Source: Fimbriimonadia bacterium
GTDB lineage: Bacteria > Armatimonadota > Fimbriimonadia > Fimbriimonadales > JABRVX01
Direction of reading: 5' to 3'
Assembly: GCA_039961735.1 (NCBI GenBank)
Contig: JABRVX010000010.1
Span: 62,001-126,000, forward strand
DNA length: 64,000 bases
Position numbers and translations under genes: made by a program. A model generated the notes under the pieces. That model was not told the origin of the DNA and did not search any database. It worked only from the letters and a program-made list of their open reading frames with translations. The stretch's first letter is position 1. Each line of letters begins with the position of its first letter. Shown piece after piece: positions 33,701 through 42,024 of the stretch.

Positions 33701-33843
33701 TCCGTGATGCCGTAGAGCGGAGCAACCCCGGTGAAGGTGCTCCACTCGGGGGTCGGCCAGTCGAGTTCGGGGGCATCGTGAAATAGGCGAGCGAGGCCAT
33801 CGAAGCCCGCGACGGAAGCGAGTTGCTGTGGAGTGATTGCCAT
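30757..33843 (-). CDS. N6-adenine DNA methyltransferase with recognition domain (type IIG/ISP-like)
   Basis: A 1028-residue protein of the Eco57I/PglX-like class. Motif I is DPACGSGAYLLGML (D415), the acidic loop is GVDIDP (about 463) and motif IV is NPPY (598-601), typical of N6-adenine methyltransferases. Residues 1 to about 340 form a helical and beta N-terminal region without an obvious PD-(D/E)XK nuclease, though RWGIFLVDFG near 67 is notable. The last 290 residues, ending in GVLNSSPMWEYCSR and VSHLPI, look like a TaqI/HsdS-type target-recognition domain. It lies 10 bases after the PLD-helicase gene on the same strand. The pair resembles a type ISP restriction enzyme split in two. Confidence 0.85.
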   Translation of the reverse strand: MAITPQQLASVAGFDGLARLFHDAPELDWPTPEWSTFTGVAPLYGITDIPGVQSLAAVQKLDSNQRWGIFLVDFGTNRLRRSDLRRILTKVAEKARQTHGHVTWPHDNILFVCRSEQATFTLGHFAGDKPANAKLRTFGWSDPHSARTLLTRNLPHLAWSNQDRWHEAWDVEKLTKEFYSRYREVFEATKAMVVHPGSDEQKHLFVQSLFNRLMFVAFIEKMGWLELNGSNDYLHTLYQRYLQKPHRHTPTFYSVLEYLFFSGLNCPNGIGGGHKLEPILGKVPYLNGGLFERDAVLDVAGIVVPDTVFQNILADHGGLFRSFNFTVMENTPLDVDVAVDPEMLGKIFEELVTGRHESGSYYTPRPVVSFMCREALKGYLGGGEAIEKFVDEHDATLLADPEAVLEKLRTVKACDPACGSGAYLLGMLQELIALRRCLFAAKNVDPVSDYRRKLEIIQENLYGVDIDPFAVSIARLRLWLSLAVDFEDDKPEPLPNLDYKIEVGDSVLGPQPVPEERVVNKDMFRQEQIQRFAALKAEYAHPTDEVTRQELKQRIGDARTEIATWVRPTTGQDGFDWLVDFAEVFLADGGGFDIVVANPPYVRQELIKHLKPALQKVYPETYCGTADLYCYFYLRSMEILRPGGMLAFISSNKWFRAKYGANLRKYMAENARILSITDFGELPVFETSSTFPMIFIAQKGGSGVSPDGTPAEHRRDGETTTPRFTQVKSLEEPYPDVLQIIRRDGHVLPPDAIRGEDWRLTDSATLAMLDKMESAGIPLGEYVQGRIYRGILTGCNAAFVIDGAKRAELIAADPKSEEIIKPLAVGDDIRRWRIERKDRWLIFMRHGTDPRRYPAIMDHLAQFRKELEPRPRDWDEAKQGHWPGRKPGSYEWYEIQDTVDYYPAFEQPKIVFPDIAKVPRFTYDAEGVHITNTAYFVGGDDLYLLGVLNSSPMWEYCSRRLTVIGDEAKAGRLRFFEQFVSHLPIARSPAPARDAIARLAQRCLDARGVGCEEWEAEIDDRVAKLYGL

Positions 33844-33853
33844 GCTCCTTGGC

Positions 33854-36800
33854 CTATACCTCCATCCAACAGATCAGCTCGTCTTTCAGCGTCTGCGGTG
33901 TTTGGGCTTCGAACCGGAGTCGGGCAAGCACTTCGGATTCGACGAGCTTGCGCAGACGGTCTCGTTCAGCCCCCGGCATCTTGACCTCCCGCGGCGTGCC
34001 TTGGGCGCATGCGATGGCCTGGTGGATTGCCTCGATGTCCTCCTCGACCTGACCGGTTTCCCGGTCAACCAGGAACCATCGCACATCGAAGACCGGTGAC
34101 TCTCCGTCGGGGCCTGGCTCCGTACCCGTCGGGATGCGGTAGGCGAGGAAGAGCTTGGAGCCTCCTCTGGGCTTTCCCGAGTAGATGCGGTTCGGATAGG
34201 ACACACTTTGGTTCCAGACCTCGGGGTACTTCTGCTCTAGCTGGTGCGCCACGAGGCGTAGCTGCTCCTCTTTGGACATCGTGAAGTCGCCGAGGTTCTG
34301 GTAGAAGTCCATCGCCTTGAAGTCGTCTTCAGCAGTGAGAACGGGGGCTTCGATGCCGAGAGTGCGGTTGATGGCAATCAGCTTGCCGGTGACCCTTTCG
34401 TAGAGGTGCAGCAACCGTCTGAGCTCGTCTGGCGGCAGGAAGTTGTACACGTACACCTTGTCGTAGTCCACCGGCTTGGACGGGTCCATGCGCCTGTCCA
34501 CGCGACCGATGCGCTGCATGAGCCGCACCGGGTTCCAGTGCAGGTCGTAGTTGACGATGATGTTGCAGTCCTGTAGGTTCAAGCCCTCGCTGAGCACGTC
34601 CGTGGAGATGAGCACTCTGATCGGGTCGGCCAGCGCGGCCTCGAGGTCTTTTTCGTTATCGCAGTTGTAGTAGGGGGCGAAGCGTGCGATGATGCCTTCG
34701 CGATTGGCCACGTTGCGACCACTGTCCACTTCGACGATGCTGTCGTTGGGGAATGCGTTCCTGAGGTGTGTTTCCAGGTAGCGCGCCGTATCCTTGAACT
34801 CGGTGAAGATGACCACCTTGTCCTTGTGCAGCCGCGGAGTTGCGCGGATTTTCTTGACGAGGGCCGCGAGCTTATCGTCGTTCTCCACCCGGACGGTGGC
34901 GTATAGACCGCCGAGGATGTCTGTCAGCACTTCCGCGTCGCTGATGAGTTGCTCGTACCAGCGGGCTTCGTTGGCTCCGAACTCCTGAACGTCTTTCAGC
35001 AATCCCTGCAGCTTCTTTTCCTCATAGGAAGTCAGGGGTAAGTCGTCTTCCTCTTCGTCATCTTCTGTTCGGATGTCCATTCGCTCGGCGCGGTGCCTCT
35101 CGAGTGTCTGGGCAATTTGCATATGGCGTTCACGCCACTCCTGGTATGCATCGGGCAGCAGTTCCTTCAGGACAACGACATGCTTGAGCAGCAGGTCCTC
35201 GACGCTGGCCTCGAAGGCTTTCTGGCTCGATTCGAGTCGCTTGAGGAGCATGGTCCGGATCAGTCCAGTGACATTCGATTGGTCCTGAAGCAGGGACGGG
35301 TCCTGGTCCTGTTCCTTGAAGCGTTCCGTTTCGTAGATCACGAGCTTCAGCGTGCCGTGATCGCGGTCGAACGCGTTGTCGATCTCCGGCAGCAGCTTGC
35401 CGTAGACCTTGGAGAGCGAGTACTCGATTACCTCAGGCTTCTCGCGCTGGGGGAACTTAACGCTTGCGTCTTCCTGGGTCTCAAGGCTCTTCACGTACTT
35501 CCGCGAACGCTGCACCAGGACATGTTTCAGAAACTCGAGACCTTCGCCGCGCTCCACTAGGTCGAACGGGAATTCGTCGTCGGCAAGACGCTCTTCCACG
35601 TCTTTGAAACGATTACGGAGATGAGGAACACCGTAGGATTGGAAGTACCTTTGGTTGTCCTGCGCATAGTAGTTCAGCATCTGATAGAGGTCCATCACGG
35701 AGTTGTTAATGGGGGTCGCGGTCAGCAGGAATAGCCGCTTGCCTTTGACCAGCCGCTTCAGTTTGAGACTACGGTTCCGGTACGGAGTTCGGAAGTGGTG
35801 AGCCTCGTCCACGATGACGGTGTCATAGCGTTGCCTAAGCTTCTCGACATCCGCGTCTGTAACACCTCCCGGCCGCCCGAGGTCAGTGTGGGCGATCACT
35901 CGGATATCGTCCGTGAACTTGCCAAAGTCATCCGGGAAGTACTTGTCTAGCCACCTAGCCCACACCGATGGGATTGCGGCTTTCGGCGCGACGATCAGCA
36001 CCTTGTGCTTTTCCATGCGCGCCCGCTCGATGAGCATCAGGGCAACGAACGTCTTGCCCAAGCCGACGCCGTCGCACAGGAGCCCCCCGCCGTGGGCGGC
36101 GGCCATATGCATCAGGTCGTGGTAGGCATCGCGCTGGTACTTGGCGAGCACCGTGGTGTACAACTTGCTCTCGTTGACCTCCCAACCGGACTGGTCGGTC
36201 TCGTGGGCGAGGAAGTACTCCCGCATGGACTGAACGTAGAGCTCGAAGGGCAGGTACTCACGGACGTGGGGCTCGATGGCCGCAAGCATCTCTTCAGTGA
36301 TGTCCTCGGCCTCATTCCACGCTTGCTGATACCACTCCCCGAGTTCACGAAGCTGTGCGGTGTCGCTCGTGAACAGGTTGAGCTCAAGGTTCTGGGTCAG
36401 GCCGGGGCGGGTGAGGTTGGAGGACCCGATCAGGCCGTGGTCCACCACTCCTCCCGTGACGAATCGGTACGCCTTTGCATGGAACTTCGCTCGTGTGTAG
36501 ATCCTGGCCCGGATGTGGCCCGAGGCAAGCGCCGCCCGGATGGCCGCGAGGCCGTCCAGCGCCTTCCAATCGTCCATTTCCTGTCTCGCCTCGATGCCAT
36601 TCAGCCTGCGGTCGCGTAAGGCCCGAGCCATCTCTGCCCGTGTCTGGCGGGAGATGTCGCCCCCTGCAAGGAGACGCAAACCCTCTAGCGGCTGCCAAGC
36701 CCCGTCCAAGTCCAGCAACGCCCCTATCTCGAAGAAGCCGGTGGCGATGTCCACCCTCTTGGCCGTCGCCATCAGGCGGCGGACGGCGTCAAGGACGAGA

Positions 36801-36865
36801 TTGTCGGTCCGGTTGTCGATCAGGGTCTTCAGTACGCCATTTGGTTTCTGTTCATCGGCGCGCAT
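33854..36865 (-). CDS. PLD-nuclease / SNF2-type helicase fusion (defence ATPase)
   Basis: A 1003-residue protein. Residues 1-190 form a phospholipase-D-type nuclease domain with one HxK motif (H129, K131) and GSSN (147-150), as in NgoFVII/BfiI-like restriction nucleases. From about 240 a SNF2-like SF2 helicase follows: Walker A DGVGLGKT (265-272), DEAH (353-356), LTATP (381-385), and the C-terminal motifs STDVLSEGLNLQ and QRIGRVDR. A long insert separates the two helicase halves. ATG 36865 is chosen; a GTG at 36928 would add 21 unremarkable residues. Together with the methyltransferase gene it forms a restriction-like module. DrmD/DISARM helicases are related, but the other DISARM genes are missing. 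Confidence 0.85.
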   Translation of the reverse strand: MRADEQKPNGVLKTLIDNRTDNLVLDAVRRLMATAKRVDIATGFFEIGALLDLDGAWQPLEGLRLLAGGDISRQTRAEMARALRDRRLNGIEARQEMDDWKALDGLAAIRAALASGHIRARIYTRAKFHAKAYRFVTGGVVDHGLIGSSNLTRPGLTQNLELNLFTSDTAQLRELGEWYQQAWNEAEDITEEMLAAIEPHVREYLPFELYVQSMREYFLAHETDQSGWEVNESKLYTTVLAKYQRDAYHDLMHMAAAHGGGLLCDGVGLGKTFVALMLIERARMEKHKVLIVAPKAAIPSVWARWLDKYFPDDFGKFTDDIRVIAHTDLGRPGGVTDADVEKLRQRYDTVIVDEAHHFRTPYRNRSLKLKRLVKGKRLFLLTATPINNSVMDLYQMLNYYAQDNQRYFQSYGVPHLRNRFKDVEERLADDEFPFDLVERGEGLEFLKHVLVQRSRKYVKSLETQEDASVKFPQREKPEVIEYSLSKVYGKLLPEIDNAFDRDHGTLKLVIYETERFKEQDQDPSLLQDQSNVTGLIRTMLLKRLESSQKAFEASVEDLLLKHVVVLKELLPDAYQEWRERHMQIAQTLERHRAERMDIRTEDDEEEDDLPLTSYEEKKLQGLLKDVQEFGANEARWYEQLISDAEVLTDILGGLYATVRVENDDKLAALVKKIRATPRLHKDKVVIFTEFKDTARYLETHLRNAFPNDSIVEVDSGRNVANREGIIARFAPYYNCDNEKDLEAALADPIRVLISTDVLSEGLNLQDCNIIVNYDLHWNPVRLMQRIGRVDRRMDPSKPVDYDKVYVYNFLPPDELRRLLHLYERVTGKLIAINRTLGIEAPVLTAEDDFKAMDFYQNLGDFTMSKEEQLRLVAHQLEQKYPEVWNQSVSYPNRIYSGKPRGGSKLFLAYRIPTGTEPGPDGESPVFDVRWFLVDRETGQVEEDIEAIHQAIACAQGTPREVKMPGAERDRLRKLVESEVLARLRFEAQTPQTLKDELICWMEV

Positions 36866-36929
36866 ACAAGCCTCTGCCTGCCCCGTTTGGTGTGCACCTT
36901 TGCGGATTCGGGCTCTGCTGCTCCACACC

Positions 36930-36958
36930 TGCCTGAGGCTCTCAGCGTAGGGTAGGCT
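36930..36958 (+). promoter_or_regulatory. Promoter with -10 TAGGCT before the aldolase gene
   Basis: TAGGCT at 36953-36958 ends 6 nt before ATG 36965. A weak -35 (TGCCTG at 36930-36935) is 17 nt upstream. No Shine-Dalgarno sequence is present, so the transcript is probably leaderless. Confidence 0.5.
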
Positions 36959-36964
36959 GGGGGT

Positions 36965-37849
36965 ATGGGAGAGAGGTTGTTCGGGGTGTTTCCGGCGGTG
37001 ATCACACCGTTCGATGAGGTGGGGCGGACTGACGCTGCGGCGTTCGTGAGGCTACTCGCCTGGCACGAGTCGGTGGGCTGCGACGGTGTGGTGGTGAGCG
37101 GAACCAACGGCGAAGCCGCCTCGATGACCGTGCGCGAGCGGATGGACCTTTTTACTCTGGCAACCACGCATCGTGGGAAGTTGCGCATCATCGCCGGGAC
37201 GGGCTCGGCGAACCTAGAGGATACCAACCTGCTGAACAAGCATGCCGCGGCAGAAGGCTGCGATGCCGCGCTAGTGATGCCGCCGTACTACTTCAAGAAC
37301 CCGCCGCAGGCCGGTGTGCGCGAGTACTACCGAAGAGTGCTGGACGCTGCCAGGCTGCCGCTGCTGCTCTACAACATTCCGCAGATCACCGACACGCCAA
37401 TACACATCGAGACGTTGGCGGCGCTCGCCGACCACCCGAACCTGCTGGGGATGAAGGACAGCTCCGGTTCGCCGGACTACTTTCGCGCGGCCCTGGAGAC
37501 GCTGCCCGGCAAGTGCGTGATGGTGGGGCAGGAGAACCTGCTGCTGGAGTGCCTGCGGCTCGGCGGTTCCGGCACGGTCAGTGGTGCCTCGAACGCATAC
37601 CCGGAGCTTGCCGTGGGGGTGGTGCGAGCCTTTCAGTCCGGGGGTGATGTGGAGAGCGCGCAGGAACGTCTGACGGCGATGAACGAGGTGCTGCGCGAAT
37701 ACGGTCTGCCCGCCGCCGGAAAGGCCGTCGTCCGGGCGCGCGGGCTACCCGGGGGGAGGATGCGGTTGCCCCTGATGGACCTCACCGAAGAACAGACTCT
37801 CGAGATGATGGCTCGGTTCGAGAGGCTCGGCCTTCCGAAGACGGCCTAG
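36965..37849 (+). CDS. DapA-superfamily lyase/aldolase (not canonical DapA)
   Basis: A 294-residue TIM barrel of the DHDPS/N-acetylneuraminate lyase superfamily. The Schiff-base lysine is K164 (LGMKDSSG) and the catalytic tyrosine Y136 (LLYNIP). The DapA GTTGE motif reads GTNGE (46-50), and the arginine that binds aspartate semialdehyde in DapA (YNxPxR) is missing (YNIPQITD). A sugar-acid or keto-acid aldolase is therefore more likely than lysine synthesis. It precedes a sugar-type ABC permease and binding protein on the same strand, which fits catabolism of the imported compound. Confidence 0.82.
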   Translation: MGERLFGVFPAVITPFDEVGRTDAAAFVRLLAWHESVGCDGVVVSGTNGEAASMTVRERMDLFTLATTHRGKLRIIAGTGSANLEDTNLLNKHAAAEGCDAALVMPPYYFKNPPQAGVREYYRRVLDAARLPLLLYNIPQITDTPIHIETLAALADHPNLLGMKDSSGSPDYFRAALETLPGKCVMVGQENLLLECLRLGGSGTVSGASNAYPELAVGVVRAFQSGGDVESAQERLTAMNEVLREYGLPAAGKAVVRARGLPGGRMRLPLMDLTEEQTLEMMARFERLGLPKTA

Positions 37850-37896
37850 CCCACCGGCAGGAATCCCCGTACCGAGGCGGAACGGGAAAGCGAACC

Positions 37897-38937
37897 GTGA
37901 ACCCCCAGCTTGGACAGGAAGAGCCGACCCGCGGCCGCGTGCGTGCCGTTCTCGATCTCCTCGATGGCGCTCGCGGCGTCATCGCGTTTCTGTTCGTGTT
38001 CATGCTCGGCGTGGCGTTCAGCCCTGTATCGCTGAAGACGGGCCACTCCATCTTCCTTCAGCCCACGACGCAGCTCGATATCCTGTACGAGTACGCCGAG
38101 TACGGCCTTTTGGCCTGCGGGATGACGCTGGTAATCCTGACGGCGGGCATAGACCTGGCGGTGGGCTCGCTACTAGGCTTTGCTGCGACCTTCTTCTCGT
38201 TGCTGACGGTCGCGCATGGGTGGGCAGCGATTCCTGCGATGGCAGCGACGGTTGGAGCCGGGGCGGTGGCTGGGCTGATCAGCGGCACGCTGGTGACGAA
38301 GCTGCGAATGCAACCGTTCGTTGCCACGCTGGCAATGATGGTGGCTGCGCGAGGTCTGGCAAAGGTGATCTCGGGTGGGATTAAGATTCAGCCGGGCGCC
38401 CAGCCGTGGTACGTGTATCAGGCGGGGAGGCCCCCTGTGTTCGATTGGCTCACTTCCCCACTTCCCGGCTTGGGCCTGCAGCCAATCACCCTAGCTTTCC
38501 TGCTGACGGTCCTGGTCTTGTACTTCGTCGTGCGCTACACGACGTATGGTCGTACGCTTTATGCGGTCGGCGGAAACGAGCAGGCGGCTAGGCTCTCGGG
38601 CATCAATGTCTCGCTGACGAAGACGCTGGCCTACGTCATCTGCGGAATCACCGCGGGCATGGCGGGCATCTCGAATGCGGCACGACTCGGCCTGGGCGAT
38701 CCGTCGGAGGCCGGCTTTACCTACGAGCTGGACGCGATCGCCGCAGTGGTGATCGGGGGTACCAGCCTGATGGGTGGGCGTGGCGGGATGGTGTTCACGT
38801 TCATCGGCGTGCTCATCATCGCCTATATCAACAAGATTCTCAGCATCAACAACGTCCAGGAGGCGTACCGCCTGCTGGCGAAAGGTGGGATCATCGTAGC
38901 GGCGGTGATGATCCAGCAATCCCGCTCCCGCCGCTAA
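37897..38937 (+). CDS. Ribose-type ABC transporter permease
   Basis: A 346-residue membrane protein of the RbsC/XylH family (BPD_transp_2) with eight to ten hydrophobic segments. Family landmarks are TAGIDLAVGS near residue 85, FVATLAMM, YGRTLYAVGGNEQAARLSGI near 208 and IGGTSLMGGRGG near 285, the loop that contacts the ATPase. It starts with GTG, weakly preceded by GGGAAAG, and ends 10 bases before the binding-protein gene. The ATP-binding subunit normally encoded beside it is absent. Confidence 0.9.
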   Translation: MNPQLGQEEPTRGRVRAVLDLLDGARGVIAFLFVFMLGVAFSPVSLKTGHSIFLQPTTQLDILYEYAEYGLLACGMTLVILTAGIDLAVGSLLGFAATFFSLLTVAHGWAAIPAMAATVGAGAVAGLISGTLVTKLRMQPFVATLAMMVAARGLAKVISGGIKIQPGAQPWYVYQAGRPPVFDWLTSPLPGLGLQPITLAFLLTVLVLYFVVRYTTYGRTLYAVGGNEQAARLSGINVSLTKTLAYVICGITAGMAGISNAARLGLGDPSEAGFTYELDAIAAVVIGGTSLMGGRGGMVFTFIGVLIIAYINKILSINNVQEAYRLLAKGGIIVAAVMIQQSRSRR

Positions 38938-38947
38938 GGAGGATGTT

Positions 38948-39907
38948 ATGCGAAGGATGACACTCGCCCCGCTCTTCGGGTTCGCTCTGCTACTCGCAGG
39001 CTGCGGCGGGCCTGCCAAGGATAGTCAGGGGGCATCGGGCGACGGTGCCAAGGAGCAGTTCGTTGTCGGCATGTCCCAGTGCAACCTCGGCGAGCCGTGG
39101 CGTCAGCAGATGAACAAGGATGTGGAGGAGGCTGCGAAGGCGTACCCCGAGCTCCGCGTGATCTTCAAAGATGCGCAGAACAAGAGCGAGGTGCAGCAAC
39201 AGCACGTGAAGGAGTTCATGCAGCAGGGTGTAGACGCCATCATCATCAGCCCCAAGGAGACCGAGCCGCTCACTGTGCCGGTCGCCGAGGCCTACAAGTC
39301 GGGCATTCCGGTTATAGTATTGGACCGCGCAGTGAACGGGGATGACTTCACCATGTTCATCGGCGCGGACAACGTGAAGATCGGCCGCGCTGCAGGCGAG
39401 TATCTGGTGAAAGTGTTAGGTGGCAAGGGCACGGTGGTGGAGCTGAAAGGCTTGATGACCTCTGAGCCAGGCAAAGACCGCCACAACGGGTTCATGGAAG
39501 GCATCAAGGGCTCGCAGATCAAAGTGGTGTTCGACCCGGATTGCGGATGGCAGGAGACCCGCGCGATGGCGGAGATGAACTCCGCGCTGGCGCGGTTCGA
39601 CAAAATCGATGCCGTGTACGGGCACAACGATCCGAGCGCTCATGGCGCCTACATGGCAGCTCGCCAGAAGGGTCGTGAGAAGGAGATGAAGTTCATCGGC
39701 ATCGATGCGCTTCCGCACGAGGGAATCAACTATGTGAAGCAGGGTGTGCTCAGTGCCACATTCTTGTATCCGACCGGCGGCAAGGAGGCTGTGGACTGGG
39801 TGGTTCGCATCCTGCGCGACAAGGAGACGCCGCCGAAGAAGGTTGTGCTGCCGACTAGGATCTTCACCAAGGAGAACGTAGAGTCGGGTGGGGAGGAGAT
39901 CCCTTAG
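38948..39907 (+). CDS. Sugar-binding lipoprotein of an ABC transporter (RbsB-like)
   Basis: A 319-residue periplasmic binding protein type I of the ribose/galactose family. A lipobox (LLLAGCGG, cysteine near residue 18) anchors it. GVDAIIISPKETEPL, GIPVIVLDRAVNG and FIGADNVKIGRAAGEYLV are typical of RbsB-like proteins, and YGHNDPSAHGAYMAA matches the second lobe. AAGGAGG precedes the ATG. It captures the substrate for the permease upstream. The ligand cannot be assigned from the sequence. Confidence 0.92.
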   Translation: MRRMTLAPLFGFALLLAGCGGPAKDSQGASGDGAKEQFVVGMSQCNLGEPWRQQMNKDVEEAAKAYPELRVIFKDAQNKSEVQQQHVKEFMQQGVDAIIISPKETEPLTVPVAEAYKSGIPVIVLDRAVNGDDFTMFIGADNVKIGRAAGEYLVKVLGGKGTVVELKGLMTSEPGKDRHNGFMEGIKGSQIKVVFDPDCGWQETRAMAEMNSALARFDKIDAVYGHNDPSAHGAYMAARQKGREKEMKFIGIDALPHEGINYVKQGVLSATFLYPTGGKEAVDWVVRILRDKETPPKKVVLPTRIFTKENVESGGEEIP

Positions 39908-39958
39908 GGTGGCAACTGTCTGCCGCCTGTAATGTGTTGCTGGATATAGTTAGGGACT

Positions 39959-39986
39959 CGTCATGCTGAGTCTGTCGAAGCACGAC
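39959..39986 (+). repeat. Single diverged REP-like copy
   Basis: TCATGCTGAGTCTGTCGAAG and flanks, one base different from the main family in the core, followed by CACGAC instead of CATGAC. A partial arm (CCGGCATGAC) lies near 40054. It sits between the ends of the ABC and nuo operons. Confidence 0.7.
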
Positions 39987-40089
39987 TCGGTAGTTTGCAT
40001 GTTCTCGGTTTCAGATGCTACCACCGCGGCACCTGGTCGCAAGCTTCTACAAGCCCGGCATGACAGGTTGGGAGAGCCTCGCTCCTCCG

Positions 40090-41397
40090 CTACAGCGAAG
40101 GTACCATGACCGCGAGCCGCTCGGGGGCGACCGGCGAGCGCTTCTCGGTGATCCAGTGCTCATACTCATGACGGTAGTGCTTTATGGACGCAGCGATCGG
40201 CCAAGCAGCGGCGTCACCTAGCGCACAGAAGGAGCGCCCGTCTATCTGCTTGCAGATGTCGGACAAGGTCTCGATGTCTTCCATGCGCCCGCCGCCACGG
40301 AGGATGCGTTCTAGCACCTTCACCATCCAGCTAGTACCCTCGCGACAGGGAGTGCACTTGCCACAACTCTCCCGCGCGTAGAAGAGTGCCGTCCGCCACA
40401 TATAGGTGACAATACATACGTCCTCGTTCAGCACCATGAAACCGCCTGAGCCTAGCTGCGTACCACGCTCCCAAAGTTCCTCATAGCCGAGGATCGCCCC
40501 ATCGCACTTATCGGCGGGAAGGATGGGTACCGACGAGCCCCCTGGAATGACGGCCTTCAACTTGCCTTCCACACCACCGGCCAGTTCGATGAGTTCCATG
40601 AGAGGGGTACCCAGCTCGACCTCGTAGTTGCCAGGCTTGTTGATGTTGCCCGAAACGCTGAATATCTTGGTGCCCCTGCTGCGCTGCGTGTTAGCACCGA
40701 GACTACCATACCACTCTCCGCCGCGCGAGACGATATGTGGTACCGAGGCGAGTGTCTCCACGTTGTTGATGAGCGTGGGACAATCCCACAGGCCCGCGAT
40801 CACGGGCAGCGGCGCGTGTGGGAACTTGAGCCGCGGCATGCCCCTCTCGCCCATGAGGCTGGACATCATCGCCGACTCCTCGCCACACTCGTACGATCCG
40901 GCTCCCATGTGGATGTGGACATCGATTCGTACATCCGTGCCGCAGGCGTTCTTACCTATCAGCCCTGCTTCCAGCGCCTCGTCAATGGCACGGCGCATGG
41001 CCTTGGCGGCGTCTACATACTCACCACGGATGTAGATGTAGGCGACATCCGACATCGTCGCGTAGGCGGCAATCGCCATACCCTCCACTACCATGTGGGG
41101 GCACTGTTCCATCAACTGTTTGTCCTTGAAGGTTCCAGGTTCACCCTCGTCCGCATTGCATAAAACGTAGTGCGGCTGTTGCCGATCCTTCGGGATTCCA
41201 TTCCACTTGATCCAAGCAGGGAAGCCTGCACCGCCGCGGCCACGTAGGCCGGAAGCCTTCACCTCGTCAATCACTGTCTGGCGGTCGGTCGAGAGCGCCT
41301 TCTTCAGAGCTTCGTATCCTCCACGCGCGGTGTAGCCCTTTAGGGTGGCGTAGTCCGGCTCATGAGCGTGTTCGAGCAGCAACCGGTACTCGCCCAT
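40090..41397 (-). CDS. nuoF: NADH-quinone oxidoreductase subunit F
   Basis: A 435-residue NADH-binding subunit of complex I. GLRGRGGAGFPAWIKW binds NADH, CNADEGEPGTFKDK is the FMN region, and ESCGKCTPCREGT plus a later FCALGD supply the cysteines of the N3 4Fe-4S cluster. Its ATG follows the nuoE stop directly (TAGATG). It is the last gene of the local nuo operon; downstream come a repeat and a convergent operon, so nuoG to nuoN must lie elsewhere. Confidence 0.97.
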   Translation of the reverse strand: MGEYRLLLEHAHEPDYATLKGYTARGGYEALKKALSTDRQTVIDEVKASGLRGRGGAGFPAWIKWNGIPKDRQQPHYVLCNADEGEPGTFKDKQLMEQCPHMVVEGMAIAAYATMSDVAYIYIRGEYVDAAKAMRRAIDEALEAGLIGKNACGTDVRIDVHIHMGAGSYECGEESAMMSSLMGERGMPRLKFPHAPLPVIAGLWDCPTLINNVETLASVPHIVSRGGEWYGSLGANTQRSRGTKIFSVSGNINKPGNYEVELGTPLMELIELAGGVEGKLKAVIPGGSSVPILPADKCDGAILGYEELWERGTQLGSGGFMVLNEDVCIVTYMWRTALFYARESCGKCTPCREGTSWMVKVLERILRGGGRMEDIETLSDICKQIDGRSFCALGDAAAWPIAASIKHYRHEYEHWITEKRSPVAPERLAVMVPSL

Positions 41398-42024
41398 CTA
41401 GCCTACCTCGCCCACTTCCCTGCGCTCCGAGACTGTTAGGTGACACTGCACGATGTCGTTGGCCAGCTGCACGACCGAGCTGTCCTCTTTCTTTCGTAAG
41501 TCAGTCAATAGCGCGTCGATCTTAGCCTCATCCACCGGCCCGTAGTATGAAGAACCGACCTGAAGGAGCGGTGCCCGGTCGCACGCGTTCAGACACTCCA
41601 CCTCCTTCAGTGAGAACATGCCATCTTCGGTGGTACCACCTAGATCGATCCCGAGCTTCTGCTTCAGGTAATCGAGAATGCGATACGCACCCTTCTGGTG
41701 ACATGTGAGGCAGGTGCACACTTCGATGAGGTGCTTACCTACCGGATGAAACTCATACATTGAGTAGAAGGTAGCAACTCCTTCGATCTCCGCGAAGGGA
41801 CGGTTCAGTCGAACAGCCACCTCTGCCAGTGCACCAGGTGTCAGATGACCCCCATACTCGCGCTGGGCAATCCACAAGGTGGGTAAGATGGCGGACTTTT
41901 TGTCGGGGTAATGGGTCAGCAGTCGGTCCAGCTCGGCCACCGCTCGGGCCGAAAAGCGCAACTCCACTTCATCCGGCTTGGGTGGCAGCGGCCGCCTACC
42001 AGTTAGCTGCAGCAGATCACTCAT
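41398..42024 (-). CDS. nuoE: NADH-quinone oxidoreductase subunit E
   Basis: A 208-residue thioredoxin-like subunit with the N1a 2Fe-2S cluster. The cysteine pattern C-x4-C (VCTCLTCH) and C-x3-C (ECLNACDRAP) is intact. Together with NuoF and NuoG it forms the electron-input module. The N-terminal 25 residues are a basic extension. The start overlaps the nuoD stop by 4 bases (ATGA). Confidence 0.95.
   Translation of the reverse strand: MSDLLQLTGRRPLPPKPDEVELRFSARAVAELDRLLTHYPDKKSAILPTLWIAQREYGGHLTPGALAEVAVRLNRPFAEIEGVATFYSMYEFHPVGKHLIEVCTCLTCHQKGAYRILDYLKQKLGIDLGGTTEDGMFSLKEVECLNACDRAPLLQVGSSYYGPVDEAKIDALLTDLRKKEDSSVVQLANDIVQCHLTVSERREVGEVG

Noticed and set aside
30757-36865. Complete DISARM or BREX system
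   Set aside because: Only a helicase and a methyltransferase are present; DrmA, DrmB, DrmC, PglZ, BrxC and similar genes are not in the window.
36965-37849. Call as dapA (dihydrodipicolinate synthase)
   Set aside because: The second threonine of GTTGE is asparagine and the substrate-binding arginine after YNxP is missing; sugar-transport neighbours point elsewhere.
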